Shown: positions 1-7,889 of the stretch, piece after piece
Numbering within the stretch: the first letter of the stretch is position 1
How the letters are laid out: each line of letters opens with the position of its first letter
Origin: Roseisolibacter agri
GTDB taxonomy: Bacteria; Gemmatimonadota; Gemmatimonadetes; Gemmatimonadales; Gemmatimonadaceae
Direction of reading: 5' to 3'
Length of the DNA stretch: 64,000 nucleotides
NCBI RefSeq assembly: GCF_030159095.1
Contig: NZ_BRXS01000002.1
Coordinates: 372,001-436,000 of the forward strand
The notes under the pieces: generated by a model
What the model saw: only the letters and a program-made list of their open reading frames with translations
What the model was told of the DNA's origin: nothing
Database searches by the model: none
Position numbers and translations under genes: made by a program

Positions 1-193
1 CGCGCCCCTCGAACGCGTCGCTCGACAGCACGCGGATGCGCGACAGCAGGCCGTCGGCGGTGATGCTCTCCAGTGCCTGGCGCGGCGCGGCCGGCGCCTG
101 CGTGCGCGCCTGCGCGCGTGCGGTGGCAGGGAGGGCGAGGGTGACGGCCGCGCACGCGAGCGCGGCGCTGCGGACGATCGACGGATGGCGCAT
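1..193 (-). CDS. M28-type peptidase, N-terminal fragment (runs off left edge)
   Basis: Only the first 64 codons lie inside the window. They begin with ATG at 193 and encode an Arg-poor hydrophobic export signal (about residues 8-28, ending in ARAQ) followed by a mature start containing LLSRIRVLSSDAFEGR. That phrase is the conserved segment at the start of secreted M28 zinc aminopeptidases (compare xVRFLASDxLEGR). The zinc-binding core would lie beyond the window, so catalysis cannot be checked. A second M28 enzyme is encoded at 7890-10433. Family assignment rests on one short motif plus the signal peptide. Confidence 0.6.
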   Translation of the reverse strand, partial: MRHPSIVRSAALACAAVTLALPATARAQARTQAPAAPRQALESITADGLLSRIRVLSSDAFEGR

Positions 194-280
194 CAGGCGA
201 CGAGGTTCGGTAGGACGTCGGCCCGGGCGGCGACGACGCATCTCTGAGTCTCGTGCCGGGCACCGCGCCCGGCAACCGCC

Positions 281-706
281 TCACCCCTTCCAGGCCGTCC
301 CCGACGCGACGAAGCCCTTCGGGTCGATCTTCCGTCGGTCCACGCGCCCGTCGCCGCCGCAGGCGCGGCACGGCTCGAACGCGCACACGTTCGGCGGCGC
401 GGTCGTCGACATCACGGCGCCCGTGCCGCCACAGGGGCCGCAGTCCTGGACGCTCAGCTGCATGCTGGGCCGCGTCGACGCGAGGTTGCTGTGGAACACG
501 TAGCCGACGCGCCCGCCGTGCCGGATCCGGTGCCACCGCCGATCCGCCGGGACGGCGCCGAGCCAGGTGACCAGCGTCGGCGGCTGGATGATGGCGAGGA
601 CGTCGGCGGTCGGCGCGATGTCCGCCATCAGGCGCGTGTTCTTCGACTTGATGTAGAGCGAGCCGCCGACCTTCACGGCGTGGCGCGGATCGTACGGGCT
701 GGGCAT
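281..706 (-). CDS. SH3-like domain protein with DnaJ-type CxxCxGxG zinc motifs
   Basis: 141 aa, ATG at 706. Residues about 12-75 (SLYIKSKNTRLMADI ... WHRIRHGGRVGYVFHSNLA) resemble a bacterial SH3-like fold in which a short strand-rich domain ends in GRVGYV. Residues about 88-125 carry two cysteine knuckles, CGPCGGTG and CRACGGDGR, the spacing found in the DnaJ zinc-binding domain. No signal peptide or membrane segment is seen, so it is probably cytoplasmic. The combination of an SH3-like module and a DnaJ-like zinc centre without a J domain is unusual. Function is unknown; a protein- or peptide-binding role is inference. Confidence 0.6.
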   Translation of the reverse strand: MPSPYDPRHAVKVGGSLYIKSKNTRLMADIAPTADVLAIIQPPTLVTWLGAVPADRRWHRIRHGGRVGYVFHSNLASTRPSMQLSVQDCGPCGGTGAVMSTTAPPNVCAFEPCRACGGDGRVDRRKIDPKGFVASGTAWKG

Positions 707-963
707 GGGCGTGGGGAGCGGGTGGCGAATGCCGTCACGCTACCGGCCACCCCGACGCCGCGCGTGGGACAGCTGACCCACCGCGTGACGCGCCGGCGGA
801 CGCGCGCGTGACGCACGTCGCGGCGCGCGCGGCGCGCGGCGTGACGCCCGCGGCGAGCCGGCGCGGTTGCGACGGGGGGGGCGGGCGATACCTTCCCGGC
901 ATACCCGTGGCCGCGGACGCCCAGGCGCTCCGCGGCCGCGACGCTGCGCAGCAATCACTCGCG

Positions 964-3342
964 ATGTCCAGCGGCACCATCGATCCCGACCCGGCGAGCG
1001 ACGCGCAGCGACGGCTGCTGGCGACGCTGCGCGATCCGGCGCGGCTGGCGGCGATCCGCGCCACCGGGCTGCTCGCGGACGAGCGCGTGGAGGCGCTGGA
1101 GCGCGTCGCGCGGCTGGCCGCGGTGGGGCTGCGCGCACCACTCGCGCAGGTGAACCTCGTCACCGACGCGGCGCAGGTGCCGGTGGCCGCGCACGTCGTG
1201 CCGCCGCACATCCCCGACGACTGGCGCACGCCCGTCGAGCTCTCGCGCTCGTACTGCCAGCACGTCGTCGGCGACGGCGCGCCGCTGCTGATCGACGATG
1301 CGCCGACGCATCCGCGCGTCCGCGACAACGCCGCCACGCGCGACGCGGGCATCGGCGCCTACCTCGGCGTACCCCTCCGCACGCCCGACGCGCAGCTGCT
1401 CGGCAGCCTGTGCGTGGTGGACTTCGAGCCGCGCGCGTGGAGCGCCGCCGACCTGCTGGTGCTCGACGACCTGGCCGCCGTCGCGTCGCTGGAGATCGCG
1501 CTGCGCGCCGCCGGCCGCGCCGCCAGCGACGAGGCGAGCCACGCCGTCGACCGCACCGAGCGGCTGCAGCGCCTGAGCGACGACCTCGCGCGCCCGCTCA
1601 CGCGCGCGGAGGCCGCGCGCCTGATCCTCGCGCACGTCGCCGACGCGATGGGCGCCTCGGGCGGCGGCGTGTTCGAGCGGCAGCCGGACGACGGCGCGCT
1701 CGTGCTGCTGGAGGCGATCGGCTATCGCGACGTGGTGCGGCGCGAGCACGCGCGCCTCGACGCCGACTCGCGCACGCCGGCGGCCGAGGCGGCGAGGCAC
1801 GCGCGTCCGGTGCTGGTCGGCTCGCGCGCGGCGTGGGACGCGGCCGGCTACCAGGCGCCGATGGAGGGACCGATCGGCGTCGGCGACGCGCCGGGCGGCG
1901 CGGCGGCCGCGTGGGCCGCGCTGCCGCTGATGGTCGACGACCGCGTGCTCGGCGTGCTCGCCCTGACGTTCGTGACGCCGCGCGCGTTCGACGCGGCGGA
2001 GCGTGCCTTCATGCTGGCGTACGCGCGCCAGTGCGCGCTGGCGCTGGAGCGCGCGCGCCTGCTGGACGCCGAGCGCGCCGCGCGCGCCGATGCCGAGGCC
2101 GCGCGTGCGGAGGCCGAGCGCGCCGTGAGCCGCGCCGAGCGGCTGCAGGCGGTGACCGCGGCGCTGTCGGGCGCGCTGACGCCGCGCGACGTCGTCGTGG
2201 CGGTGGTGCGCGAGGGGCTGATGACCGCCGGCGCGCGCGCGGGCGCGGTGCTGGAGCTGGTGGACGGGGGACGCACGTGGCGGCCGGTGCACACGGTCGG
2301 CTTTCCGGCGCACACCGCGCAGGCGCACACCGACTTCCCGGTGGACGTGCCGGTGCCGGTGCGCGACGTCGCGCGTACGGGGGAGCCGGTGTTCCTGGGC
2401 ACGCGCGACGCCTGGGCCGCGGCCGGCTACGACACGCGTCCCCTCCTCCCCGACAGCGGCGCGTGGGCGGCGCTGCCGCTGCGCCGCGACGGCGCGGTGG
2501 TGGGCGCGCTGACGGCGAGCTTCGCGGGGCCGCACGCGTTCGCGCCTGACGAGCGCGCGTTCCTGCTCGCGCTCGCGAGCCTGTGCGCGCAGGCGATGGA
2601 GCGCGCGCGCCTGTTCGAGGCGGAGCGCGCGGCGCGCGCGCACGCCGAGGAGGCGAGCCGCGCGAAGTCGGACTTCCTGAACGTGCTCTCGCACGAGCTG
2701 CGCAGCCCCGCCAACGCGATCATCGGCCACGCGCAGCTGCTGGAGCTGGGCATTCACGGGCCGGTGACGCCGGAGCAGCACGACGCGCTGGCCCGCATCG
2801 CGCGCAGCGCGCACCTGATGGCGGCGCTGGTGAACGACCTGCTGAACCTCGCGCGCATCGAGCAGGGGCGGCTGTCCTACGAGCTGCAGGACGTGTCGGT
2901 GGCGGAGGCGCTGGACACGGTGGCCGGCGTGATGCGCCCGCAGGTGGAGGCGAAGGCGCTGACGCTCGACGTGCAGCCCGGACCGCCGGGGCTCGTGGTG
3001 CGCGCGGACTCGGAGCGGCTGCAGCAGATCCTCATCAACCTGCTGACGAACGCGATCAAGTTCACGGAGCGCGGCGCGCTGTCGCTGAGCGCGCGTGTGG
3101 AGGGGGCACGGGTGTGCATCGCGGTGCGCGACACGGGCATCGGCATCCCGGCGGAGAAGCTGCCGACGGTGTTCGACCGCTTCGTGCAGGTGGACCCGTC
3201 GCTGACGCGCCGCGCGGGCGGCATGGGATTGGGCCTCGCGATCGCGCGCGACCTCGCGCGCGCGATGGACGGCGACCTGACCGCGAGCAGCGTGGTGGGC
3301 GAGGGATCGACGTTCACGCTGCTGCTGCCGCTGGTGCGCTGA
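964..3342 (+). CDS. Sensor histidine kinase with three GAF domains
   Basis: 792 aa from ATG 964; codons upstream of it stay open but have no domain character. Order: GAF-1 (about 30-175), GAF-2 (about 200-370), a short coiled linker, GAF-3 (about 395-555), HisKA with H577 in LSHELRSP, then an HATPase domain with N-box N696 in NLLTNAIKF, G1 DTGIGIP and G2 GMGLGLAIA. There are no membrane segments, so it is a soluble sensor; GAF domains usually bind small ligands or cofactors. No receiver domain or response regulator is adjacent, making it an orphan kinase. Kinase chemistry is secure from the motifs; the signal is unknown. Confidence 0.9.
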   Translation: MSSGTIDPDPASDAQRRLLATLRDPARLAAIRATGLLADERVEALERVARLAAVGLRAPLAQVNLVTDAAQVPVAAHVVPPHIPDDWRTPVELSRSYCQHVVGDGAPLLIDDAPTHPRVRDNAATRDAGIGAYLGVPLRTPDAQLLGSLCVVDFEPRAWSAADLLVLDDLAAVASLEIALRAAGRAASDEASHAVDRTERLQRLSDDLARPLTRAEAARLILAHVADAMGASGGGVFERQPDDGALVLLEAIGYRDVVRREHARLDADSRTPAAEAARHARPVLVGSRAAWDAAGYQAPMEGPIGVGDAPGGAAAAWAALPLMVDDRVLGVLALTFVTPRAFDAAERAFMLAYARQCALALERARLLDAERAARADAEAARAEAERAVSRAERLQAVTAALSGALTPRDVVVAVVREGLMTAGARAGAVLELVDGGRTWRPVHTVGFPAHTAQAHTDFPVDVPVPVRDVARTGEPVFLGTRDAWAAAGYDTRPLLPDSGAWAALPLRRDGAVVGALTASFAGPHAFAPDERAFLLALASLCAQAMERARLFEAERAARAHAEEASRAKSDFLNVLSHELRSPANAIIGHAQLLELGIHGPVTPEQHDALARIARSAHLMAALVNDLLNLARIEQGRLSYELQDVSVAEALDTVAGVMRPQVEAKALTLDVQPGPPGLVVRADSERLQQILINLLTNAIKFTERGALSLSARVEGARVCIAVRDTGIGIPAEKLPTVFDRFVQVDPSLTRRAGGMGLGLAIARDLARAMDGDLTASSVVGEGSTFTLLLPLVR

Positions 3343-3386
3343 GGCGCGTCGCGCCCGAACGGCGAACGGCATTTGCATCCTTGCCG

Positions 3387-3530
3387 TTGCCTTTGGGGGG
3401 ATGCGGATGCTCCGGATGATGCGGATGCTCCGGATCGCCTCCGCACCGGTGCATGGGACGTCGCCATCACGCGGAGCGATCCGAACGATCCGCTCAGGTC
3501 CGGAGCATCCGCATCCTCTCCAATAGGCAA
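3387..3530. repeat. Intergenic hairpin element, family A copy 1
   Basis: A perfect 16-bp inverted repeat (GATGCGGATGCTCCGG at 3400-3415 against 3500-3515) sits inside weaker outer arms (TTGCCT at 3387 against AGGCAA at 3525-3530). The word GGATG(A)TGCGGATGCTCC is iterated on the left arm. The loop carries the shared core GGACGTCGCC ... ACGCGGAGC at 3456-3477. It lies between two convergent genes. Confidence 0.85.
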
Positions 3531-3550
3531 ACGGGTCCGGCGCGCCGGAG

Positions 3551-4249
3551 CTAGGCCTCGCCGAGCGCGTCGTAGAGCCGCGCGACGCCCGCCGCCACCG
3601 CGGCGCCGAGGGCGAAGCCGCCGACGGCGTCGGTGGCCCAGTGGCGCTCGATCCAGACGCGCTGCGCACCGCTGACGAGGGCGACCGCGGCGGCGATCGG
3701 CAGCCCGACGGCGAGCGGCACGAGTCCCTCGCGCGAGGCGACGTGCGCGAGGACGCCCGCCGCCGCGGCGCCGCGCGCGGCGTGGCCGCTCGGGAAGCTC
3801 GGCGTGTGCTTGCCGGTGAGGTGCGCGACGATCGGCCGCGGCTCGCGCAGCGAGTACTTCACCGCGCCGTGCGCGAGGTTGGTCGCGGGCACGGCGACGG
3901 CCACCGGCAGCGCGCGCGCGAGGCCGTGCCGGCGCGCGACCGCGAGCCCCGCCGCGATGCCCGCGATCGTCGTCGCCCAGTCGCTGGAGAGCGTGCCGAT
4001 CGCGTCGAACGCGAGGCGCGCGCGCGAGCGGCGGCGGCCGCGGAGCCAGGCACGCGGCGCGGCGCCGAAGCGCGTGCGGCCGATGCGCTGTACCCGGCGG
4101 TCGATCGCCAGCTCGTCGTCGTGCATCACCCGCACGAGCGCGAGGGCGACGAGCGCTCCGCTCGCGGCGGCGGCAGTGGCGAGCTGCGCGGCACGCGCGG
4201 ACGCGCGGCGCGACGTGGGGCGGGCGATGGGGGCGGCAGGGGCGGGCAT
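3551..4249 (-). CDS. PAP2-family phosphatase (membrane)
   Basis: 232 aa from ATG 4249 (a GTG two codons upstream is also possible). All three motifs of the PAP2/phosphatidate phosphatase superfamily are visible: KYSLREPRP, PSFPSGHA with the catalytic histidine, and RVWIERHWATDAVGG supplying the nucleophilic histidine and aspartate. Several hydrophobic helices flank them, as in membrane enzymes that dephosphorylate phosphatidic acid, undecaprenyl pyrophosphate or related lipids. The exact substrate cannot be read from sequence. The N-terminal ~25 residues are Ala/Pro/Arg-rich. It stands alone, divergent from the transporter at 4558 with a hairpin element between them. Confidence 0.85.
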   Translation of the reverse strand: MPAPAAPIARPTSRRASARAAQLATAAAASGALVALALVRVMHDDELAIDRRVQRIGRTRFGAAPRAWLRGRRRSRARLAFDAIGTLSSDWATTIAGIAAGLAVARRHGLARALPVAVAVPATNLAHGAVKYSLREPRPIVAHLTGKHTPSFPSGHAARGAAAAGVLAHVASREGLVPLAVGLPIAAAVALVSGAQRVWIERHWATDAVGGFALGAAVAAGVARLYDALGEA

Positions 4250-4352
4250 GCGCACCCATCGGGCAGGGAGTGGGCCAGCGCGGCGGCGGGCGGGGCGGTG
4301 GATCGCTCGACGGGAATCGCTGGAGGCGCCGGACCCGAAGAGCGAACGGCTC

Positions 4353-4477
4353 GGACAGGATTTTCAGGATTTGCAGGATTCACAGGATTCACAGGATTCA
4401 CAGCGCTTCCTGGCGGCGCGGAGCGTCGCACGACGCGGAGCGTTCCTGTGAATCCTGCAAGTCCTGTCATCCTGTCC
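4353..4477. repeat. Intergenic hairpin element, family D
   Basis: The left arm (4353-4400) iterates the word CAGGATT(CA) about five times; the right arm (4444-4477) is its imperfect reverse complement, giving a stem of about 34 bp. The loop contains the core GGAGCGTCGC ... ACGCGGAGC at 4420-4441. The arm words are far less GC-rich than the surroundings. Located between divergent genes. Confidence 0.85.
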
Positions 4478-4557
4478 CATGCCGTTCGGATCCCATGCCC
4501 GCGAGATTGCGCCTGGCCGATCGACCGCGCGGCCGCCGAACATCCAATCGTCCGTAC

Positions 4558-4998
4558 ATGCTCCCGCTGATCCCGTTCACGCTCCTCGTCGGTGCGCTCC
4601 TCGTCGTGCAGGCCGGCGTCAACACGCAGCTCCGCGCGGGGCTCGGCGACGCGGGGCTGGCCGCGCTCGTGTCGTTCGGCGTCGGGACGCTGGCGCTCGC
4701 GCTGTTCGTGCTCGTGCAGCGTCCCACGCTGCCCGACGTCGCGACGCTCGCGCGGCTGCCGTGGTGGTACTGGGTCGGCGGCGCGCTCGGCGCCGTCTAC
4801 GTCGCGACGGTGACGATCATCGCACCGCGACTCGGCGCCACGACGCTGACGATGCTCGTCGTCGCGGGCCAGCTGGCGATGGCGCTGGTCGCCGACCACT
4901 TCGGGCTGATCGGCTTCGCGCGGCGGTCGATGGACGTCGGGCGCGTGACCGGCGTCGCGCTGGTGCTCGCGGGCGCGCTGCTGACGCTGCGGCGCTGA
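4558..4998 (+). CDS. DUF606 (YdcZ-type) DMT-superfamily transporter
   Basis: 146 aa from ATG 4558, the usual length for one half-size DUF606 unit. It opens with MLPLIPFTLLVGALLVVQAG and N-TQLRAGLG, the family's first helix and conserved polar turn, and shows five hydrophobic helices ending in GVALVLAGALLTLRR. Members of the drug/metabolite transporter superfamily move small molecules across the inner membrane, but the substrate for this group is not established. Single gene; it faces the lipoprotein gene ending at 5295 across a hairpin terminator at about 5022-5047. Confidence 0.8.
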   Translation: MLPLIPFTLLVGALLVVQAGVNTQLRAGLGDAGLAALVSFGVGTLALALFVLVQRPTLPDVATLARLPWWYWVGGALGAVYVATVTIIAPRLGATTLTMLVVAGQLAMALVADHFGLIGFARRSMDVGRVTGVALVLAGALLTLRR

Positions 4999-5021
4999 AA
5001 GAGTGCCTCGGGCGTGACGAC

Positions 5022-5047
5022 GGGGGCCTCCCTCGCGAGAAGCCCCC
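5022..5047. terminator. Hairpin between convergent genes
   Basis: GGGGGC at 5022-5027 pairs with GCCCCC at 5042-5047 around a 14-nt loop, placed just after the transporter stop. No long T-run follows, so termination is inferred from position and stability only. Confidence 0.45.
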
Positions 5048-5075
5048 ATCGACCGCACGCTCGACGGGTCGTCGA

Positions 5076-5294
5076 CTACGGGCTCGCCACCCGGTTCGCG
5101 AAGGTGATCTCGCTGGTGAGGTTCGCGCCGATCGTCACGGTCGCCGAGCGGCCCGCGAGGCTGACGGTGCAGCTGCCCGCGTCGGCGCTCGGCACGCAGG
5201 TGATGCTGGGGAGCGTCGTCCCGACGGGAACGAGCTCTGACACGGTGACGACCGTCCCCGTCACCACCGGCGTGCCGCTCGCCTTGCACACCCT
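5076..5294 (-). pseudogene. In-frame 3' remnant of the repeat lipoprotein (beyond a TGA)
   Basis: Directly after the TGA of the lipoprotein gene, the same frame continues with RVCKASGTPVVTG ... TVTIGANLTSEITFANR and ends at TAG 5076-5078. This is a further family repeat lacking its middle part. In the upstream repeats the junction reads GGC TTC CTG AAG GTG TGC; here it reads GGC TTC TGA AGG GTG TGC. One C is missing and one G is gained within nine bases: two compensating indels that turn CTG into a stop. Either the gene is truncated by mutation, TGA is read through, or homopolymer sequencing errors are present. There is no start site of its own. Confidence 0.65.
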
Positions 5295-7142
5295 TCAGAA
5301 GCCCTGGGCCTGGGTGTTGTTGAACGTGACGGTGTTCGTCCCCGTCACGATGGTCAGGCGGCACTGGCCCGGCGTGCCGGTCGCCGTGCAGCCGGTGAAC
5401 GTCGGCGCGTTGTAGCCCGCGGGGATCGTCTCGGTGATCGTCACCACGGTGCCGGCGGGGTACGTGCCGTCCAGCACGCAGTTGCCCGCCGGCCCGGTGC
5501 CGGCGCTGACGGTGTACGTCGCACCCCCGGGACTCACGCCGAATGAGAAGTTCGTCCCGACGGTCACGCCCGTGCCCGCGACCTTGCACACCTGCAGCTG
5601 ACCGGTCGGCGCGAGCGTGTTGTTGAACGTGACGGTGTTCGTCCCCGCGACGATCGTCACGCGGCACTGGCCGGACGTGCCGGTCGGCGTGCAGCCGGTG
5701 AAGGTCGGGGCGCTGAACCCGCCCGGGATGGTCTCCGTGATCGTCACGACGGTGCCGACCGGGTACACGCTGCTCACGACGCACGCGCCCACCGGCACGG
5801 TGAGGCTCTGTGGTGCGCCGCCGTCGCCGACCGCGAAGGCGAAGGCTCCGCTGACTCCGACGCCGCCCGTCTTGCACACCTGCAGCTGGCCGACCGCGCG
5901 GTTCGTGAAGGTGATCTCGCTCGTGAGACCCGCGCCGATCGTCACGGTCGCCGCCAGGCCGCTCGACGTGCAGCTCCCCGGGCCCGAGGTCGGCACGCAC
6001 GTGATGCTGGCGATCTGCGTGTTCGGGCTCAGGATCTCGGTGACGGTGACGACCGTTCCGGCCGTGATCCCCGTGGTGCTCGGCACGAACACGCACTGCC
6101 CCACGGGCACCGTGACCGAGGTCGTGCCCGGAATGCCCGAGACGTTGAACGCGAAGCTCCCCGTCACGGGCGCGGCGCCGCTGCTGGCCTTGCAGACCTT
6201 CAGAAAGCCGACGTTCACCCGGTTCGCGAACGTCACCTCGCTCGTGATGTTCGCGGCGATCGTCACGGTCGCCGTCTGGCCGCTCGTCGCACAGCTTCCG
6301 GACCCCGACGTCGGCACGCAGGTGATGCTGCCCACCTGCGTGCTCGGGTTCGCAACCTCGGTGACGGTGACCACCGTTCCGGCGGCGATCCCCGATACGG
6401 GGTTGGTGTTCGGGACGAAGACGCACTGGCCCACCGGCACGCTCACGGACGTCGTGCCCGGCACGCCCGTCAGGTTGAACGTGAAGCTTCCCGTCACGGC
6501 CGGGGTGCCGCTGCTGGCCTTGCACACCTTCAGGAAGCCGACGTTGAGGCGGTTCGTGAAGGTGAGCGTGGCGACGTCGGTGCCGGCGACGACGGTCGCG
6601 GTGCCCGCCGCGAGGTCCGTCGTGCCGGCGGCGGCGGGCGCGAGCGTGAGCCCCATCAGCACCATGTTCGCCGGCACCGTCTCCGCGACGTTCACGGTCG
6701 TGCCCACGCGGAACGGCAGCGACGTGCAGGCGCCGGCCGACACCGTGACGTCCTCGCCGTTCACCACGAAGCTGAACGGCGTCCCGGCGGGGATGCCGGC
6801 CGCGCCGACCTTGCAGATGCGGACCTCGCCCGGCTCGTCCGGCGGCGGGCAGGGCGTGCGCTCGGTGACGAGGTAGTCCTGCTCGTGCCCGGCCATCGGC
6901 GTGCCCTGCTCGCCGAGGTGCTCGTCGACGGCGTTCGCCGGCAGCCGGAGCTCGACGAACCGCGGGTCCTCCGCGCGGCCCGCGGCGTGGCAGATGGCGG
7001 TCAACCCGGCCGCTCCCCGCGCGAGCCGCACGGCCGGCGGGTCGCTGAGGGCGGGGCGGATGGGCCCCGCGGCGTCGCGACAGCTCGCGACGGCGGCGGC
7101 GGCGAGAGCCGCGGTGAGGGCAGCGAGCGCGAGACGGCGCAT
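5295..7142 (-). CDS. Secreted lipoprotein with tandem prealbumin-like beta repeats
   Basis: 615 aa from ATG 7142. A lipoprotein signal (residues 1-21, lipobox VASC) is followed by a ~90-residue unique region, then at least five tandem repeats of 80-110 residues. Each starts near VCK (FLKVCKASSG or LQVCK), runs through VPVGxCVFVP and GTVVTVTE, and ends TVTFxNR or TFNNT. Each has about two to four cysteines, suggesting disulfide-stabilised beta sandwiches similar to prealbumin-like/DUF5979 or Cna-B-type surface repeats. Likely an outer-surface adhesin or structural lipoprotein. High identity between repeats implies recent duplication, and the last repeat is cut off by TGA 5295-5297. Monocistronic. 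Confidence 0.75.
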   Translation of the reverse strand: MRRLALAALTAALAAAAVASCRDAAGPIRPALSDPPAVRLARGAAGLTAICHAAGRAEDPRFVELRLPANAVDEHLGEQGTPMAGHEQDYLVTERTPCPPPDEPGEVRICKVGAAGIPAGTPFSFVVNGEDVTVSAGACTSLPFRVGTTVNVAETVPANMVLMGLTLAPAAAGTTDLAAGTATVVAGTDVATLTFTNRLNVGFLKVCKASSGTPAVTGSFTFNLTGVPGTTSVSVPVGQCVFVPNTNPVSGIAAGTVVTVTEVANPSTQVGSITCVPTSGSGSCATSGQTATVTIAANITSEVTFANRVNVGFLKVCKASSGAAPVTGSFAFNVSGIPGTTSVTVPVGQCVFVPSTTGITAGTVVTVTEILSPNTQIASITCVPTSGPGSCTSSGLAATVTIGAGLTSEITFTNRAVGQLQVCKTGGVGVSGAFAFAVGDGGAPQSLTVPVGACVVSSVYPVGTVVTITETIPGGFSAPTFTGCTPTGTSGQCRVTIVAGTNTVTFNNTLAPTGQLQVCKVAGTGVTVGTNFSFGVSPGGATYTVSAGTGPAGNCVLDGTYPAGTVVTITETIPAGYNAPTFTGCTATGTPGQCRLTIVTGTNTVTFNNTQAQGF

Positions 7143-7335
7143 GGCTTACCTCCAGGCGAGCACCCAGGGGATCTACCACCGCAAGGCGCCAGCGGGAGCT
7201 CGGATCCGGCGCCTGCCGTGAGGACTGCCCGGTCGATGTCGTCTCGCCACAGTAGGTGCCCCGGGCCGGAACGCAAGCGGGCGCCGCGTTCACGCCGCCG
7301 CCGGCACTCCAGGCCGTACGCGCCATCCGGCGGCG

Positions 7336-7875
7336 CTAGCGGTGCGGCTCTCCGTCCAGCGCCAGCCGGTACGCCTCCACCAGCTCGGCCCCCTCGGGCG
7401 TGAAGTCGTGCGCCGGGTCGCGCACGAAGCCGCGGCGCGTGTACATGCCGATCGCCGTGCGCATGCTGCGCGAGCTGTGGAGTCCCAGCACCGTCGCGCC
7501 CGCGCGCCGCGCGCGGCGCACGCACTCCTCCAGCAGCGTCGCGCCCACGCCCAGCCCGCGCGCCTCGGGCGCGACGGCCAGCAGCCGCAGCTCGGGCCAC
7601 GGCGCGCCCGCGGTCAGGCCGCCGTACGCGTCCGTGGACGGCGCGAACAGCATCACGCTGCCCACCACGCGCCCGTCGTGCTCCGCCACCAGCCGCTCGG
7701 CCGGCGCGTCGGAGTCGAGCGCCGCGCGCACCGCGGCGTCCAGCCCCGCCCACGCGGTCGGCGTCATCACGCTCGCGTACTCCGCGTAGGCGGCGAGCGT
7801 GAGCGCGCGCACCACCTCGCGCTCGTCGTCGCGCGCCTCGCGCACCTGCACGGCGCCGGCGTCGGGTCGCATCAT
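7336..7875 (-). CDS. GNAT-family N-acetyltransferase
   Basis: 179 aa from ATG 7875, chosen because GGAGGG lies about six bases upstream. The acetyl-CoA site is visible as LLAVAPEARGLGVGATLLEE (R/QxxGxG/A type, about residues 98-117), preceded by a strand with VVGSVMLFAP and followed by AIGMYTRRGFVRDP, the usual GNAT C-terminal strand-helix. It should transfer an acetyl group to a small amine or protein N-terminus; the substrate is unknown. The gene begins 14 bp after the stop of the M28 peptidase gene on the same strand, so the two are probably co-transcribed. Confidence 0.85.
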   Translation of the reverse strand: MMRPDAGAVQVREARDDEREVVRALTLAAYAEYASVMTPTAWAGLDAAVRAALDSDAPAERLVAEHDGRVVGSVMLFAPSTDAYGGLTAGAPWPELRLLAVAPEARGLGVGATLLEECVRRARRAGATVLGLHSSRSMRTAIGMYTRRGFVRDPAHDFTPEGAELVEAYRLALDGEPHR

Positions 7876-7889
7876 CCTGCCCTCCATGC

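Noticed and set aside
5076-5291. A separate small gene starting at GTG 5291
   Set aside because: It continues the same frame and repeat pattern as the lipoprotein across a TGA and has no ribosome-binding site; treated as a remnant.
4126-7326. A 1,066-codon minus-strand frame spanning the lipoprotein region
   Set aside because: Shifted frame of the repeat lipoprotein; the true frame has a lipobox signal and conserved cysteine repeats.
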